Below are positions 6,823 through 13,170 of a DNA stretch of 15,221 bases, in pieces. The notes under the pieces were generated by a model. That model did no database searches and was not told the DNA's origin. It worked only from the letters and a program-made list of their open reading frames with translations. Each line of letters opens with the position of its first letter. Positions within the stretch are counted from its first letter, which is position 1. The stretch covers positions 1-15,221 of the forward strand of contig JALSHK010000287.1 in NCBI GenBank assembly GCA_026982275.1, given 5' to 3'. Both the position numbers and the translations under genes were made by a program. This DNA is from Paracoccaceae bacterium. GTDB taxonomy: Bacteria > Pseudomonadota > Alphaproteobacteria > Rhodobacterales > Rhodobacteraceae.

Positions 6823-6906
6823 ATGTCCATTAAAATTCCTTTAGCCCTCATCCTTTTTGCAGGGCTGTCCGGCTGTTTCAATGTGCCTCTGGTGCCGCTT
6901 ATTTAA
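6823..6906 (+). CDS. Tiny lipoprotein precursor (27 residues)
   Basis: Reads MSIKIPLALILFAGLSGC and then nine more residues. It has a short basic n-region (Lys4), a hydrophobic core and a canonical lipobox L-S-G-C with acylated Cys18; the mature lipopeptide would be CFNVPLVPLI, ten residues. This resembles the mature part of the ORF at 6639 in length, aromatic/hydrophobic content, the Pro-Leu/Val ending and the lack of charge. CGGAG at 6812-6816 is a good ribosome site six bases before the ATG, better than that of its partner. Its TAA overlaps the stop of the convergent recF. Small lipoproteins of this kind include entericidin- or lysis-type peptides, but I cannot assign it to either. Confidence 0.6.
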   Translation: MSIKIPLALILFAGLSGCFNVPLVPLI

Positions 6907-7991
6907 TCGATCCGTGAGCCGGCACCTGACTCCTGAACCGATATATGCGTGGCTCTTTGGCCAAGGGATTCAAAAAGCTCGGGGCCAGTGCCTGTAAGCC
7001 AGGCCTGCGCTTTAAGCGCGTGAATTTCATCATAAAGCGCGGCGCGGCGACCGGCATCGAGATGGGCTGCAATCTCGTCAAGCAGCAGAATGGGGGCTGC
7101 GCCAAAATCATCGCGAAGGGCACGGGCATTGGCGAGGATAAGCGAAACCAGAAGCGCCTTTTGTTCGCCGGTGGAGCAGGCGCGGGCCTCAACCCCTTTG
7201 GCGGCATAGATGGCATGCAGATCTGCCCGATGCGGGCCGTCCAGCGTGCGACCTGCGCGAAGATCCTGCATACGGCCCGCGCTGAAAGCCTCCGCAAGAT
7301 CGTCCGATGTGGTATGCGATACGCCGACAAGGCGAAGCTCGGCCTTGGGAAAGGTGCTGTCGGCATTGTTTTGTGCGGCTTGCAGCCTGGACAGCACCTC
7401 GGCGCGATGCGCGATAATTTCTGCGCCGCTATTTGCCATTTGCGCCTCCAGCGCCTTATACCACGACGGATCATTTATCTGATCCTTGAGCAGGCGGTTG
7501 CGATCCCGCATCGCTTTTTCGTAAGCAAGGGCCGCTTCGGCATGTTTGGGATTGAAGCTCATAACCATACGGTCGAGAAACCGCCGTCGATTTCCGGCTC
7601 CCTCTACCCAGAGCCGGTCCATGGCCGGCACCAGCCAGACGATCCGGGCCAGGCGCCCCAATGCCACCTGCGGCGCTTTTTTACCGTCGATTTCGACGTT
7701 GCGGGCGCTGTCCCCCTCAGAACGGATGGAGATTTCGTGAGCTTCGGACAGGCTGTCAAGCTCGGCGGATACCTTCCAGCCCAAAGCTTCTGGCCGGCGC
7801 ATAAGATCCACAGGAGCAGCCCGCCTTAATCCGCGGCCCGGAGAGAGCAAGGACAGGGCCTCCAGAATATTGGTTTTGCCTGCGCCATTAGGGCCATGCA
7901 GCGCCATTATCCCGCCATCGGATTCAATGCGGGTATGCTTGTAAGAGCGAAAATGTGAAAGCGTGAGCGCCGTGACGGCAAGCCGGGCCAT
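6903..7991 (-). CDS. recF: DNA replication and repair protein RecF
   Basis: SMC-like ABC ATPase that binds single/double-strand junctions at gaps and, with RecO and RecR, helps load RecA. It has 362 residues, the family length. Walker A is GPNGAGKTN at 33-41; the ABC signature is STGEQ at 273-277; Walker B is ILLLDE at 301-306, followed by the D-loop HLD at 310-312. The N-terminal LTLSHFRSYKH is typical. The ATG is directly joined to the stop of dnaN (TAAATG), so translation is probably coupled and RecF made from the dnaN message. Its stop overlaps that of the convergent mini-lipoprotein ORF by 4 bp; no terminator is visible. The operon ends here and does not continue into gyrB. Confidence 0.97.
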   Translation of the reverse strand: MARLAVTALTLSHFRSYKHTRIESDGGIMALHGPNGAGKTNILEALSLLSPGRGLRRAAPVDLMRRPEALGWKVSAELDSLSEAHEISIRSEGDSARNVEIDGKKAPQVALGRLARIVWLVPAMDRLWVEGAGNRRRFLDRMVMSFNPKHAEAALAYEKAMRDRNRLLKDQINDPSWYKALEAQMANSGAEIIAHRAEVLSRLQAAQNNADSTFPKAELRLVGVSHTTSDDLAEAFSAGRMQDLRAGRTLDGPHRADLHAIYAAKGVEARACSTGEQKALLVSLILANARALRDDFGAAPILLLDEIAAHLDAGRRAALYDEIHALKAQAWLTGTGPELFESLGQRATHISVQESGAGSRID

Positions 7992-9110
7992 TTACACCCG
8001 CATCGGCATCACGACATAGATCGCGCTGTCGTCATTGCCTTCGCGCATCAGGGTGGGATCACCCGAGGAATTAAACATGAATACCGCGTTTTCCCGATCC
8101 ACCTGATTGGCAATTTCGAGCAGGTATTTGGCATTGAATCCGATTTCGAGCGCTTCGTCACCATAGGCCACGGCCAGTTCTTCTTCGGCTGCACCGCTAT
8201 CGGGAGCATTTACAGAAAGGACCAGCCGATCCTCCTCAAGGCTGAGCTTGACAGCGCGGGAGCGCTCCGAGGATACAGTGGAAACCCGATCCACGGCTTG
8301 CGCGAATTCGGCGGCATCGACCTCCAGGCGCTTGTTATTCCCGGTAGGGATCACGCGGGTGTAGTCGGGGAAGGTGCCATCGATCACCTTGGAGGTGAGG
8401 GTGATTTCGGGGGTGGCAAAGCGGATTTTGGTTTCGGAAACAGAAACGGCGATGCTGGCATCGTCATCATCCAGCAGTTTGCGCAGCTCGGTGACGGTTT
8501 TGCGCGGCACGATTACGCCGGGCAATTCTTCGGCTCCGACCGGCAGGTCCGCGTCAATTCGGGCCAGACGATGGCCATCGGTGGCGACGCAGCGCAGCAC
8601 CATCTGATCAGCGCTTTGCGAGGCATGCATATAGACACCGTTTAGATAATATCTTGTTTCTTCATTGGAAATTGCGAATTTGGCCTTATCAAACAAGCGG
8701 CGAAGCACGGCGGATTTTGCGGCAAAATTACACTCGTATTCGCTGCTTGCCATCACCGGAAAATCTTCGCGCGGCAGGGTGGCGAGGCTGAAATGCGAGC
8801 GCCCTGCGGTGATTTCCATCCGCCCGGTGGTGCCGTCATCCAGCAGCTCTACCATGGCACCATCAGGCAATTTGCGCACGATTTCATGCAGCATATGGGC
8901 CGGAACAGTGCTGGCTCCCGCTTGCTCTACTACAGCAGAGGTTTTGTCGATCACCTCGATATCCAGATCGGTGGCGCGAAAATTGACGGTATCGCCCTCG
9001 GCCTCGATCAGCACATTGGCGAGGATCGGAATGGTATTGCGCCGCTCCACAACCGACTGCGCACGGCTCATGGCTTTCAACAGGGCAGAGCGTTCAATAC
9101 TGGCTTTCAT
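7992..9110 (-). CDS. dnaN: DNA polymerase III beta subunit (sliding clamp)
   Basis: Ring-shaped processivity clamp that tethers DNA polymerase III and repair factors to DNA. It has 372 residues. The N-terminus MKASIERSALLKAMSRAQSV and the following VERRNTIPILANVLIEA are characteristic; VATDGHRLA (domain 2), TGNNKRLEVDAAEFAQAVDR and the C-terminal YVVMPMRV complete the three-domain clamp. A GTG at 9119 would add three residues, but it lies inside the ribosome site GGTGAGG, so ATG 9110 is chosen. It lies 102 bp after dnaA, with a weak promoter candidate in that gap, and is joined to recF without a spacer. Confidence 0.98.
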   Translation of the reverse strand: MKASIERSALLKAMSRAQSVVERRNTIPILANVLIEAEGDTVNFRATDLDIEVIDKTSAVVEQAGASTVPAHMLHEIVRKLPDGAMVELLDDGTTGRMEITAGRSHFSLATLPREDFPVMASSEYECNFAAKSAVLRRLFDKAKFAISNEETRYYLNGVYMHASQSADQMVLRCVATDGHRLARIDADLPVGAEELPGVIVPRKTVTELRKLLDDDDASIAVSVSETKIRFATPEITLTSKVIDGTFPDYTRVIPTGNNKRLEVDAAEFAQAVDRVSTVSSERSRAVKLSLEEDRLVLSVNAPDSGAAEEELAVAYGDEALEIGFNAKYLLEIANQVDRENAVFMFNSSGDPTLMREGNDDSAIYVVMPMRV

Positions 9111-9143
9111 AATCCTCACCGTATTTGGTTTTATTGGAGAATA

Positions 9144-9171
9144 ACCCTAGCGGAAAGCGCAGGAAGTTCAA
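9144..9171 (-). promoter_or_regulatory. Weak candidate promoter for dnaN-recF
   Basis: In the dnaA-dnaN gap the minus strand has TTGAAC (9171-9166), a 16-bp spacer and TAGGGT (9149-9144). The -35 is good and the -10 poor. A GGCCC/GGGCC pair (9191-9195 with 9209-9213) overlaps the dnaA stop but lacks a T-run, so readthrough from dnaA is also likely. Confidence 0.3.
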
Positions 9172-9212
9172 GCAGTAATGGTGGTTTGGCGGCCCGGAAC
9201 CGGACTGTGGGC

Positions 9213-10574
9213 CTAGGCTTCCAGCATCCGGCGCAGCAATTCCACATCTTCGGTGATCTGGCTGTCGGTTTGCATTAATTCCTCTATCCGCTTTACGGCG
9301 TGAATTACCGTGGTGTGATCCCGCCCGCCAAATTTCCGGCCAATCTCGGGCAGGGATTTTGCGGTCAGGGATTTACACAAAAACATCGATATCTGCCGCG
9401 GGCGGGCTACGGCCCGGGCGCGGCGGGGTGATAGCAGGTCGGAAATCCGCAGATTATAATGCTCGGCCACCTTGCGCTGGATTTCAGCGATGGTCACCTT
9501 TCGATCCGATATCCGCAAAATATCCGCGAGGGTTTCCTGCGCCATATCCAGCGTTATATCGCGGCCGACAAGATCGGCGAAGGCGAAAAGACGGGTAAGC
9601 GCACCTTCCAGCACCCGCACATTCGAGCTGATCCGGTGCGCCAGAAATTCCAGCACCTTCACATCCAGCCCGACCTTGGAGTAGGCTCTGGCCTGCGCTT
9701 CGGCCTTGGCGTGTAATATACCGAGGCGAAGCTCGTAATTTGTCGGGTGCAGGTCTACCACGAGGCCCCATTGCAGGCGCGAGCGAATGCGCTCTTCCAG
9801 GCCTTCAATCTCGCCCGGGGAGCGGTCTGCGGAAATAACAATCTGCTTGCCCTGTTCGATCAAGGCATTGAAGGTATGGAAAAATTCGTCCTGGGTGGAA
9901 TTTTTGCCGGCGATGAACTGAAGATCATCCACCATCAGCATATCTACAGAGCGAAACTGCTCCTTGAAGCTGTGCATATCCTTGAAGCGCAGCGCCTGCA
10001 CAAAGCGAAACATGAATTGCTCGGCGGAAAGATAAAGCACCCGCGCATCCGGGCGGGTGGCGCGGATTTCGTGGGCAATAGCATGCATCAGGTGGGTTTT
10101 GCCAAGGCCGACACCTCCGTAAAGAAAAAGCGGATTGAAGGTAACATCGCCACCATCGGCCACGCGCCGGGCTGCGGCATGGGCCAGCTCGTTGGGGGTG
10201 CCGACGACAAATTGATCAAAGGTAAAGCGGCTGTCGAGCGGCGAGGTGGGCAGCTCGATTTTCCCGTCGGGCTTGGCTTCTGTTTTGGGTTTGCCGGCGG
10301 GGACGGGAACGGGCGCGGATTGCTCGGGGGCGGTAAAGCTCAAACGGGTGAGCGGGATGCCTTCAGCCCGAAACAGATCTTTGATGAGGTCAGCGTAATT
10401 CCGGGAAATCCAGTTCCCCATAAAATTGTTGGGCACCACAAAATGCCCATGTCCGGCACCCACCTTTTCGAATTCAAGCGGCTCGATCCAGTTGTTGAAT
10501 GCGTCTACGCCGATAGAGCTGCGCAATTCGGTCCGGATACGTCCCCAGCAATCTATATGGTTTATGGCGTCCAT
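9213..10574 (-). CDS. dnaA: Chromosomal replication initiator protein DnaA
   Basis: AAA+ protein that binds DnaA boxes and melts the origin; 453 residues. Domain I spans about 1-80 (CWGRIRTEL start, NWIEPLEF, WISRNYADLI). A Pro/Lys-rich linker follows at about 81-113. The AAA+ domain has Walker A GGVGLGKT at 153-160, Walker B LMVDDLQ at 213-219 and GALTRL at 324-329. Domain IV carries the DnaA signature, with RPRQISMFLCKSLT at 391-404 and GRDHTTVIHA at 417-426 for box recognition. The frame is open to 10643, but ATG 10574 gives the family N-terminus and has GGGA five bases upstream. It has a long predicted leader with several stem-loops and GANTC sites near the promoter. It leads the dnaA-dnaN-recF operon. 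Confidence 0.98.
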   Translation of the reverse strand: MDAINHIDCWGRIRTELRSSIGVDAFNNWIEPLEFEKVGAGHGHFVVPNNFMGNWISRNYADLIKDLFRAEGIPLTRLSFTAPEQSAPVPVPAGKPKTEAKPDGKIELPTSPLDSRFTFDQFVVGTPNELAHAAARRVADGGDVTFNPLFLYGGVGLGKTHLMHAIAHEIRATRPDARVLYLSAEQFMFRFVQALRFKDMHSFKEQFRSVDMLMVDDLQFIAGKNSTQDEFFHTFNALIEQGKQIVISADRSPGEIEGLEERIRSRLQWGLVVDLHPTNYELRLGILHAKAEAQARAYSKVGLDVKVLEFLAHRISSNVRVLEGALTRLFAFADLVGRDITLDMAQETLADILRISDRKVTIAEIQRKVAEHYNLRISDLLSPRRARAVARPRQISMFLCKSLTAKSLPEIGRKFGGRDHTTVIHAVKRIEELMQTDSQITEDVELLRRMLEA

Positions 10575-10576
10575 TT

Positions 10577-10686
10577 TTATCCCGTTATCCCGCCTGCCAC
10601 AGGGCAGGCCGCCCGAAACCGGGCTGATTATTGATTTTGGCAAGGCACAAACAATAAAATACCGTTGCCGAAATCAATAGATTCGG
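10577..10686 (-). promoter_or_regulatory. Structured 5' leader of dnaA with competing stem-loops
   Basis: In dnaA RNA order: CCGAATC (10686-10680) can pair with GATTTCGG inside the next arm (7 bp, one bulge, loop TATT). That arm, TATTGATTTCGGCAA (10679-10665), can instead pair at 14 of 15 positions with TTGCCAAAATCAATA (10643-10629). Then come two perfect hairpins: GCCCG-GTTT-CGGGC (10624-10611) and GCCTGCC-CTGT-GGCAGGC (10609-10592). Directly after these, an 8-bp sequence is duplicated in tandem (10577-10592, TTATCCCG twice on the plus strand), each copy holding a GGGA ribosome-site core. The pairings are seen; regulation is inferred. Confidence 0.5.
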
Positions 10687-10757
10687 AAGGGCAGATAACA
10701 ATTTTACTGACGGCGCTTTCAGGCAGAATGCGGCAGATTACCAAGCTATGTTTCTTA

Positions 10758-10785
10758 GTTATACTGGGGTCGGAGATTCGGGCAA
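10758..10785 (-). promoter_or_regulatory. Predicted dnaA promoter with adjacent GANTC sites
   Basis: Minus strand TTGCCC (10785-10780), 16-bp spacer, TATAAC (10763-10758); predicted start near 10751, leader about 177 nt. GANTC, the recognition site of the cell-cycle methylase CcrM, occurs at 10775-10779, touching the -35 inside the spacer, at 10792-10796 just upstream, and at 10680-10684 in the leader. The promoter lies between the rpsT terminator and dnaA, as expected for an independent unit. Confidence 0.5.
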
Positions 10786-10820
10786 TAGCGCGAATCACAA
10801 AAATTTGTCTTTTTTGTGTC

Positions 10821-10850
10821 AAATAAAAAAGCACGCCAAAAGCGTGCTTT
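10821..10850 (-). terminator. Rho-independent terminator of rpsT
   Basis: Perfect 9-bp stem: 10828-10836 (AAAGCACGC on plus) pairs with 10842-10850 (GCGTGCTTT) around a 5-nt loop. In the rpsT direction it ends in a T-rich run (complement of AAATAAAAAA, 10821-10830). It lies 24 bp after the rpsT stop and separates rpsT from dnaA. Confidence 0.9.
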
Positions 10851-10874
10851 TCCGAAAACCGAAAGGCGGGTGCT

Positions 10875-11141
10875 TTATGCCGCCATTGCTTTCACACGCT
10901 TTGCCAGGCGGGAAACCTTGCGGCTGGCTGTGCTTTTGTGCCAGATGCCTTTTGTTACGCCGCGCATGATTTCGGGCTGGGCATTTTTGAAGGCTTCGGC
11001 GGCTACGGCCTGATCGCCACCGGCGATGGCTTCTTCCACGCGGCGGATAAAAGTCTTGATCCGGGTGCGGCGGTTTTTATTGATTGCAGCGCGGCGCTCG
11101 GATGTGCGGGCGCGTTTTTTTGCTTGGGGCGAGTTAGCCAT
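10875..11141 (-). CDS. rpsT: 30S ribosomal protein S20
   Basis: Small-subunit protein that binds 16S rRNA early in 30S assembly. It has 88 residues, the usual length, and is highly basic and helical: MANSPQAKKRARTSERRAAINK at the N-terminus, RRTRIKTFIRRVEEAI, and a C-terminal region GIWHKSTASRKVSRLAKRV with the family pattern. No cysteine or membrane segment. The ribosome site is weak (GGAT about eight bases upstream). It has a predicted promoter of its own at 11180-11208 and a strong terminator, so it is probably a single-gene unit between the enoyl-CoA hydratase and dnaA. rpsT next to dnaA is a frequent arrangement in alphaproteobacteria. Confidence 0.98.
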   Translation of the reverse strand: MANSPQAKKRARTSERRAAINKNRRTRIKTFIRRVEEAIAGGDQAVAAEAFKNAQPEIMRGVTKGIWHKSTASRKVSRLAKRVKAMAA

Positions 11142-11179
11142 ATTTATGATCCGGTTTTCATGTAATTCGTTGAAGCGAT

Positions 11180-11208
11180 CCTCTACCCCTGCTTGGGGGC
11201 AGAGTCAA
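11180..11208 (-). promoter_or_regulatory. Predicted rpsT promoter
   Basis: Minus strand TTGACT (11208-11203), exactly 17 bp, TAGAGG (11185-11180); start near 11173 and a leader of about 30 nt. A GANTC site (11202-11206) overlaps the -35. The spacer carries an inverted repeat (CCCC/GGGG, flanked by CTCT/AGAG, within 11181-11204). It lies in the 78-bp gap after the enoyl-CoA hydratase gene. Confidence 0.55.
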
Positions 11209-11219
11209 CAGCGTTGCAG

Positions 11220-11996
11220 TTATTTATCCCGAAATTGCGGCGTGCGCTTTTCGGAAAATGCCGCCATGCCTTCGGATTGGTCATTGGTGGCGAATAGCGC
11301 GTGGAATACCCGCCGCTCATAGAGCAGCCCCTCGCGCAGGGTGGTTTCGTATGAACGGTTGACGGTTTCCTTGATTGCCATCACCGTCAGCATGGATTTT
11401 TCAGCGATTCTGGCAGCGGTGGCTTTGGCATCTTTCAGCAAATCCTTGGCGGGCACCACACGCGAAACCAGCCCCGAGCTTTCGGCCTCGGCCGCTTCCA
11501 TAAAGCGCCCTGTCAGGTTCATTTCCATGGCTTTTGATTTGCCGACGAATCGGGTCAGCCGCTGGGTGCCGCCAATGCCGGCCATAACGCCGAGATTGAC
11601 CTCGGGCTGGCCGAATTTGGCAGTGTCGGATGCGATGATGAAATCACACATCATCGCCAGCTCGCAGCCCCCGCCAAGGGCAAAGCCGGAAACCGCTGCA
11701 ATAATGGGCTTGCGGGTTTTTAGCAGGGCTTCGGTTTCGGCGGTGAAATAATCCTCCATAAACATATCGACAAAGCCTTTTTCGGCCATCTCTTTAATAT
11801 CTGCCCCTGCCGCAAAGGCTTTTTCCGAGCCGGTGATGATGATCGCCCGCACCTTTTTGTCTTTATCCGCCGCGGCCAGCGCTTGGCCAAGCTCGTTCAA
11901 AAGCTGGGCATTCAGCGCGTTCAGCGCCTCGGGGCGGTTCAGCGTGATCAGTGTTACATGATCCTCGGTGTCCACAAGAATGGTTTCATACGCCAT
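11220..11996 (-). CDS. Enoyl-CoA hydratase (crotonase family)
   Basis: Hydrates 2-trans-enoyl-CoA to 3-hydroxyacyl-CoA in beta-oxidation or short-chain acyl-CoA breakdown; soluble, normally a hexamer. It has 258 residues. The oxyanion hole is formed by the AAGADIKEM region (62-70) and GFALGGGCELAMMCD (104-118). The two catalytic glutamates of true hydratases are present, Glu112 and Glu132 (FGQPEVNLGVMAGIGGTQRL region), which favours hydratase over isomerase or other crotonases. AGGA lies about eight bases before the ATG. It starts 52 bp after the end of ada on the same strand and may be co-transcribed; its end precedes the rpsT promoter with no clear terminator. The 258-residue ECHS1-like form and neighbourhood suggest a short-chain housekeeping enzyme; substrate range is not readable. 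Confidence 0.93.
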   Translation of the reverse strand: MAYETILVDTEDHVTLITLNRPEALNALNAQLLNELGQALAAADKDKKVRAIIITGSEKAFAAGADIKEMAEKGFVDMFMEDYFTAETEALLKTRKPIIAAVSGFALGGGCELAMMCDFIIASDTAKFGQPEVNLGVMAGIGGTQRLTRFVGKSKAMEMNLTGRFMEAAEAESSGLVSRVVPAKDLLKDAKATAARIAEKSMLTVMAIKETVNRSYETTLREGLLYERRVFHALFATNDQSEGMAAFSEKRTPQFRDK

Positions 11997-12048
11997 GAAG
12001 GAATCCTCAATTGTTCAGGCGAAAGGTGTAGCATGGCGGGGGGGGTGG

Positions 12049-13116
12049 TCAAGCCTTCGGGCTTTGATTTTTATATTGCTGCTCGATTTCCAGCAGGCGC
12101 TGCTTGCGCCATAAGCCGCCGCCATAGCCGGTGAGCGACCCATCCGCCCCGATCACGCGGTGGCAGGGGATGACCAGCGCGATCTGGTTGGCCCCGTTGG
12201 CGCGGGCCACGGCGCGGCTGGCGCTCGGGCGGCCTATTTGGGCAGCGATCTGGCCATAAGAACGGGTCTCGCCTGCCGGAATATCTTGCAATGCCGCCCA
12301 TACCCCGCGGGTGAATTCGCTACCCTGCAGCGCAAGCGGGGTGGTGAAATGCGCTGATTTGCCACTGAAATAGACGCCAAGCTCGGCGCGGATTTGGGTG
12401 GTCGGGGCATATTGGCCGATGCCGATCCGGCCCTTGGCCATGGTTTGCAGCTTGGCCAGCTCGGCTGGCAGGGCTTTGCGGCCGACAAATTCCAGCAAAT
12501 GCAGATGGGTTCGGCTGCTCAGCGCGATCATGTCGCCAATCGGGGTGGGAATCCAGTCCGCCAGCAAAAGGCCATCCTTGCGCAAGCTGCCGGGCGGGCG
12601 GCCCAGAAGCGCGGCAAAGGCGGCGCGAAAGGCGCTGGGCGATTCAAACCCCGCATCAAGCTGCGCTTCGATCACGCTGCCGCCCCTCGAGATGGTTTCA
12701 AACCCTTCGCGCAGCCGCTTTTGCCGCGCCATTTCCAGAAAGGTCATGCCGAATTGCCGCTTGAAGGCGCGACGCACGGTGGAAAGATCATGGCCCATGC
12801 GCACCAGATCGGCCTCGGACCAGCGATAGCCTGGGCGATCCTCCAGGACTTGCAGCAGGGCGGCAATCGTCGGGTCGGCCTTGGCGGCGGGGGCGAGCGG
12901 GTGGCAGCGCTTGCAGGCGCGAAACCCTGCTTCGATACATTCGCCTATAGTGGCAAAAAAGGTGCAGTTTTCGGGCTTGGGCTTGCGGGCCGGGCAGGTG
13001 AGGCGGCAAAAAATGCCGGTGGTTTTCACCCCGACATAGGCGAGGCCCTCAAAGCGATCATCGCGCGCGAGCAGGGCTTGATAGAGGGTTTTATCATCGG
13101 GCAAGGCAAATAGCAT
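12049..13116 (-). CDS. ada: Ada: bifunctional alkylation-repair methyltransferase and AraC-type regulator
   Basis: Repairs methylphosphotriesters and O6-methylguanine by transferring methyl groups to its own cysteines, and in known cases activates alkylation-response genes. It has 355 residues with all three modules. The N-terminal zinc domain has KTTGIFCRLTC and GFRACKRCHP; Cys37, 41, 68 and 71 are the zinc ligands, with Cys37 the probable phosphotriester acceptor. An AraC-type helix-turn-helix spans about 83-180. The C-terminal methyltransferase has acceptor Cys318 in IPCHRVIG, then GSLTGYGGGLWRKQRLLEIE. All key cysteines are intact. The ATG has no strong ribosome site; it starts 54 bp after mutM on the same strand. 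An 8-G run (12038-12045) lies just past its stop. I find no convincing Ada box upstream. Confidence 0.95.
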   Translation of the reverse strand: MLFALPDDKTLYQALLARDDRFEGLAYVGVKTTGIFCRLTCPARKPKPENCTFFATIGECIEAGFRACKRCHPLAPAAKADPTIAALLQVLEDRPGYRWSEADLVRMGHDLSTVRRAFKRQFGMTFLEMARQKRLREGFETISRGGSVIEAQLDAGFESPSAFRAAFAALLGRPPGSLRKDGLLLADWIPTPIGDMIALSSRTHLHLLEFVGRKALPAELAKLQTMAKGRIGIGQYAPTTQIRAELGVYFSGKSAHFTTPLALQGSEFTRGVWAALQDIPAGETRSYGQIAAQIGRPSASRAVARANGANQIALVIPCHRVIGADGSLTGYGGGLWRKQRLLEIEQQYKNQSPKA

Positions 13117-13170
13117 TTGGCGGGTATAGCACGGGATGCGGCCCGCGCCGCCGAAAATCGGGCGTTTATA

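Noticed and set aside
10628..10834. 68-codon minus-strand ORF upstream of dnaA
   Set aside because: It spans the predicted dnaA promoter and leader hairpins, has no ribosome site and gives no recognisable protein.
10575..10874. oriC in the dnaA-rpsT gap
   Set aside because: No TTATNCACA-type DnaA box cluster or AT-rich melting region is visible. The gap is accounted for by the leader, promoter and rpsT terminator. The closest box-like match in the window is a lone TTATCCACC inside gyrB (6298-6306).
12038..12045. Run of eight G just after ada as a phase-variable tract
   Set aside because: It lies outside coding sequence, 55 bp from the hydratase ribosome site, so length change would not switch a frame; no evidence for promoter spacing control.
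12394..13113. 239-codon plus-strand ORF opposite ada
   Set aside because: Antisense shadow in GC-rich sequence; ada on the other strand has all its catalytic cysteines.
13138..13151. GCGGC-CCGC-GCCGC hairpin between mutM and ada as a terminator
   Set aside because: There is no T-run after it, so intrinsic termination is unlikely; GC-rich hairpins of this size are common by chance here.
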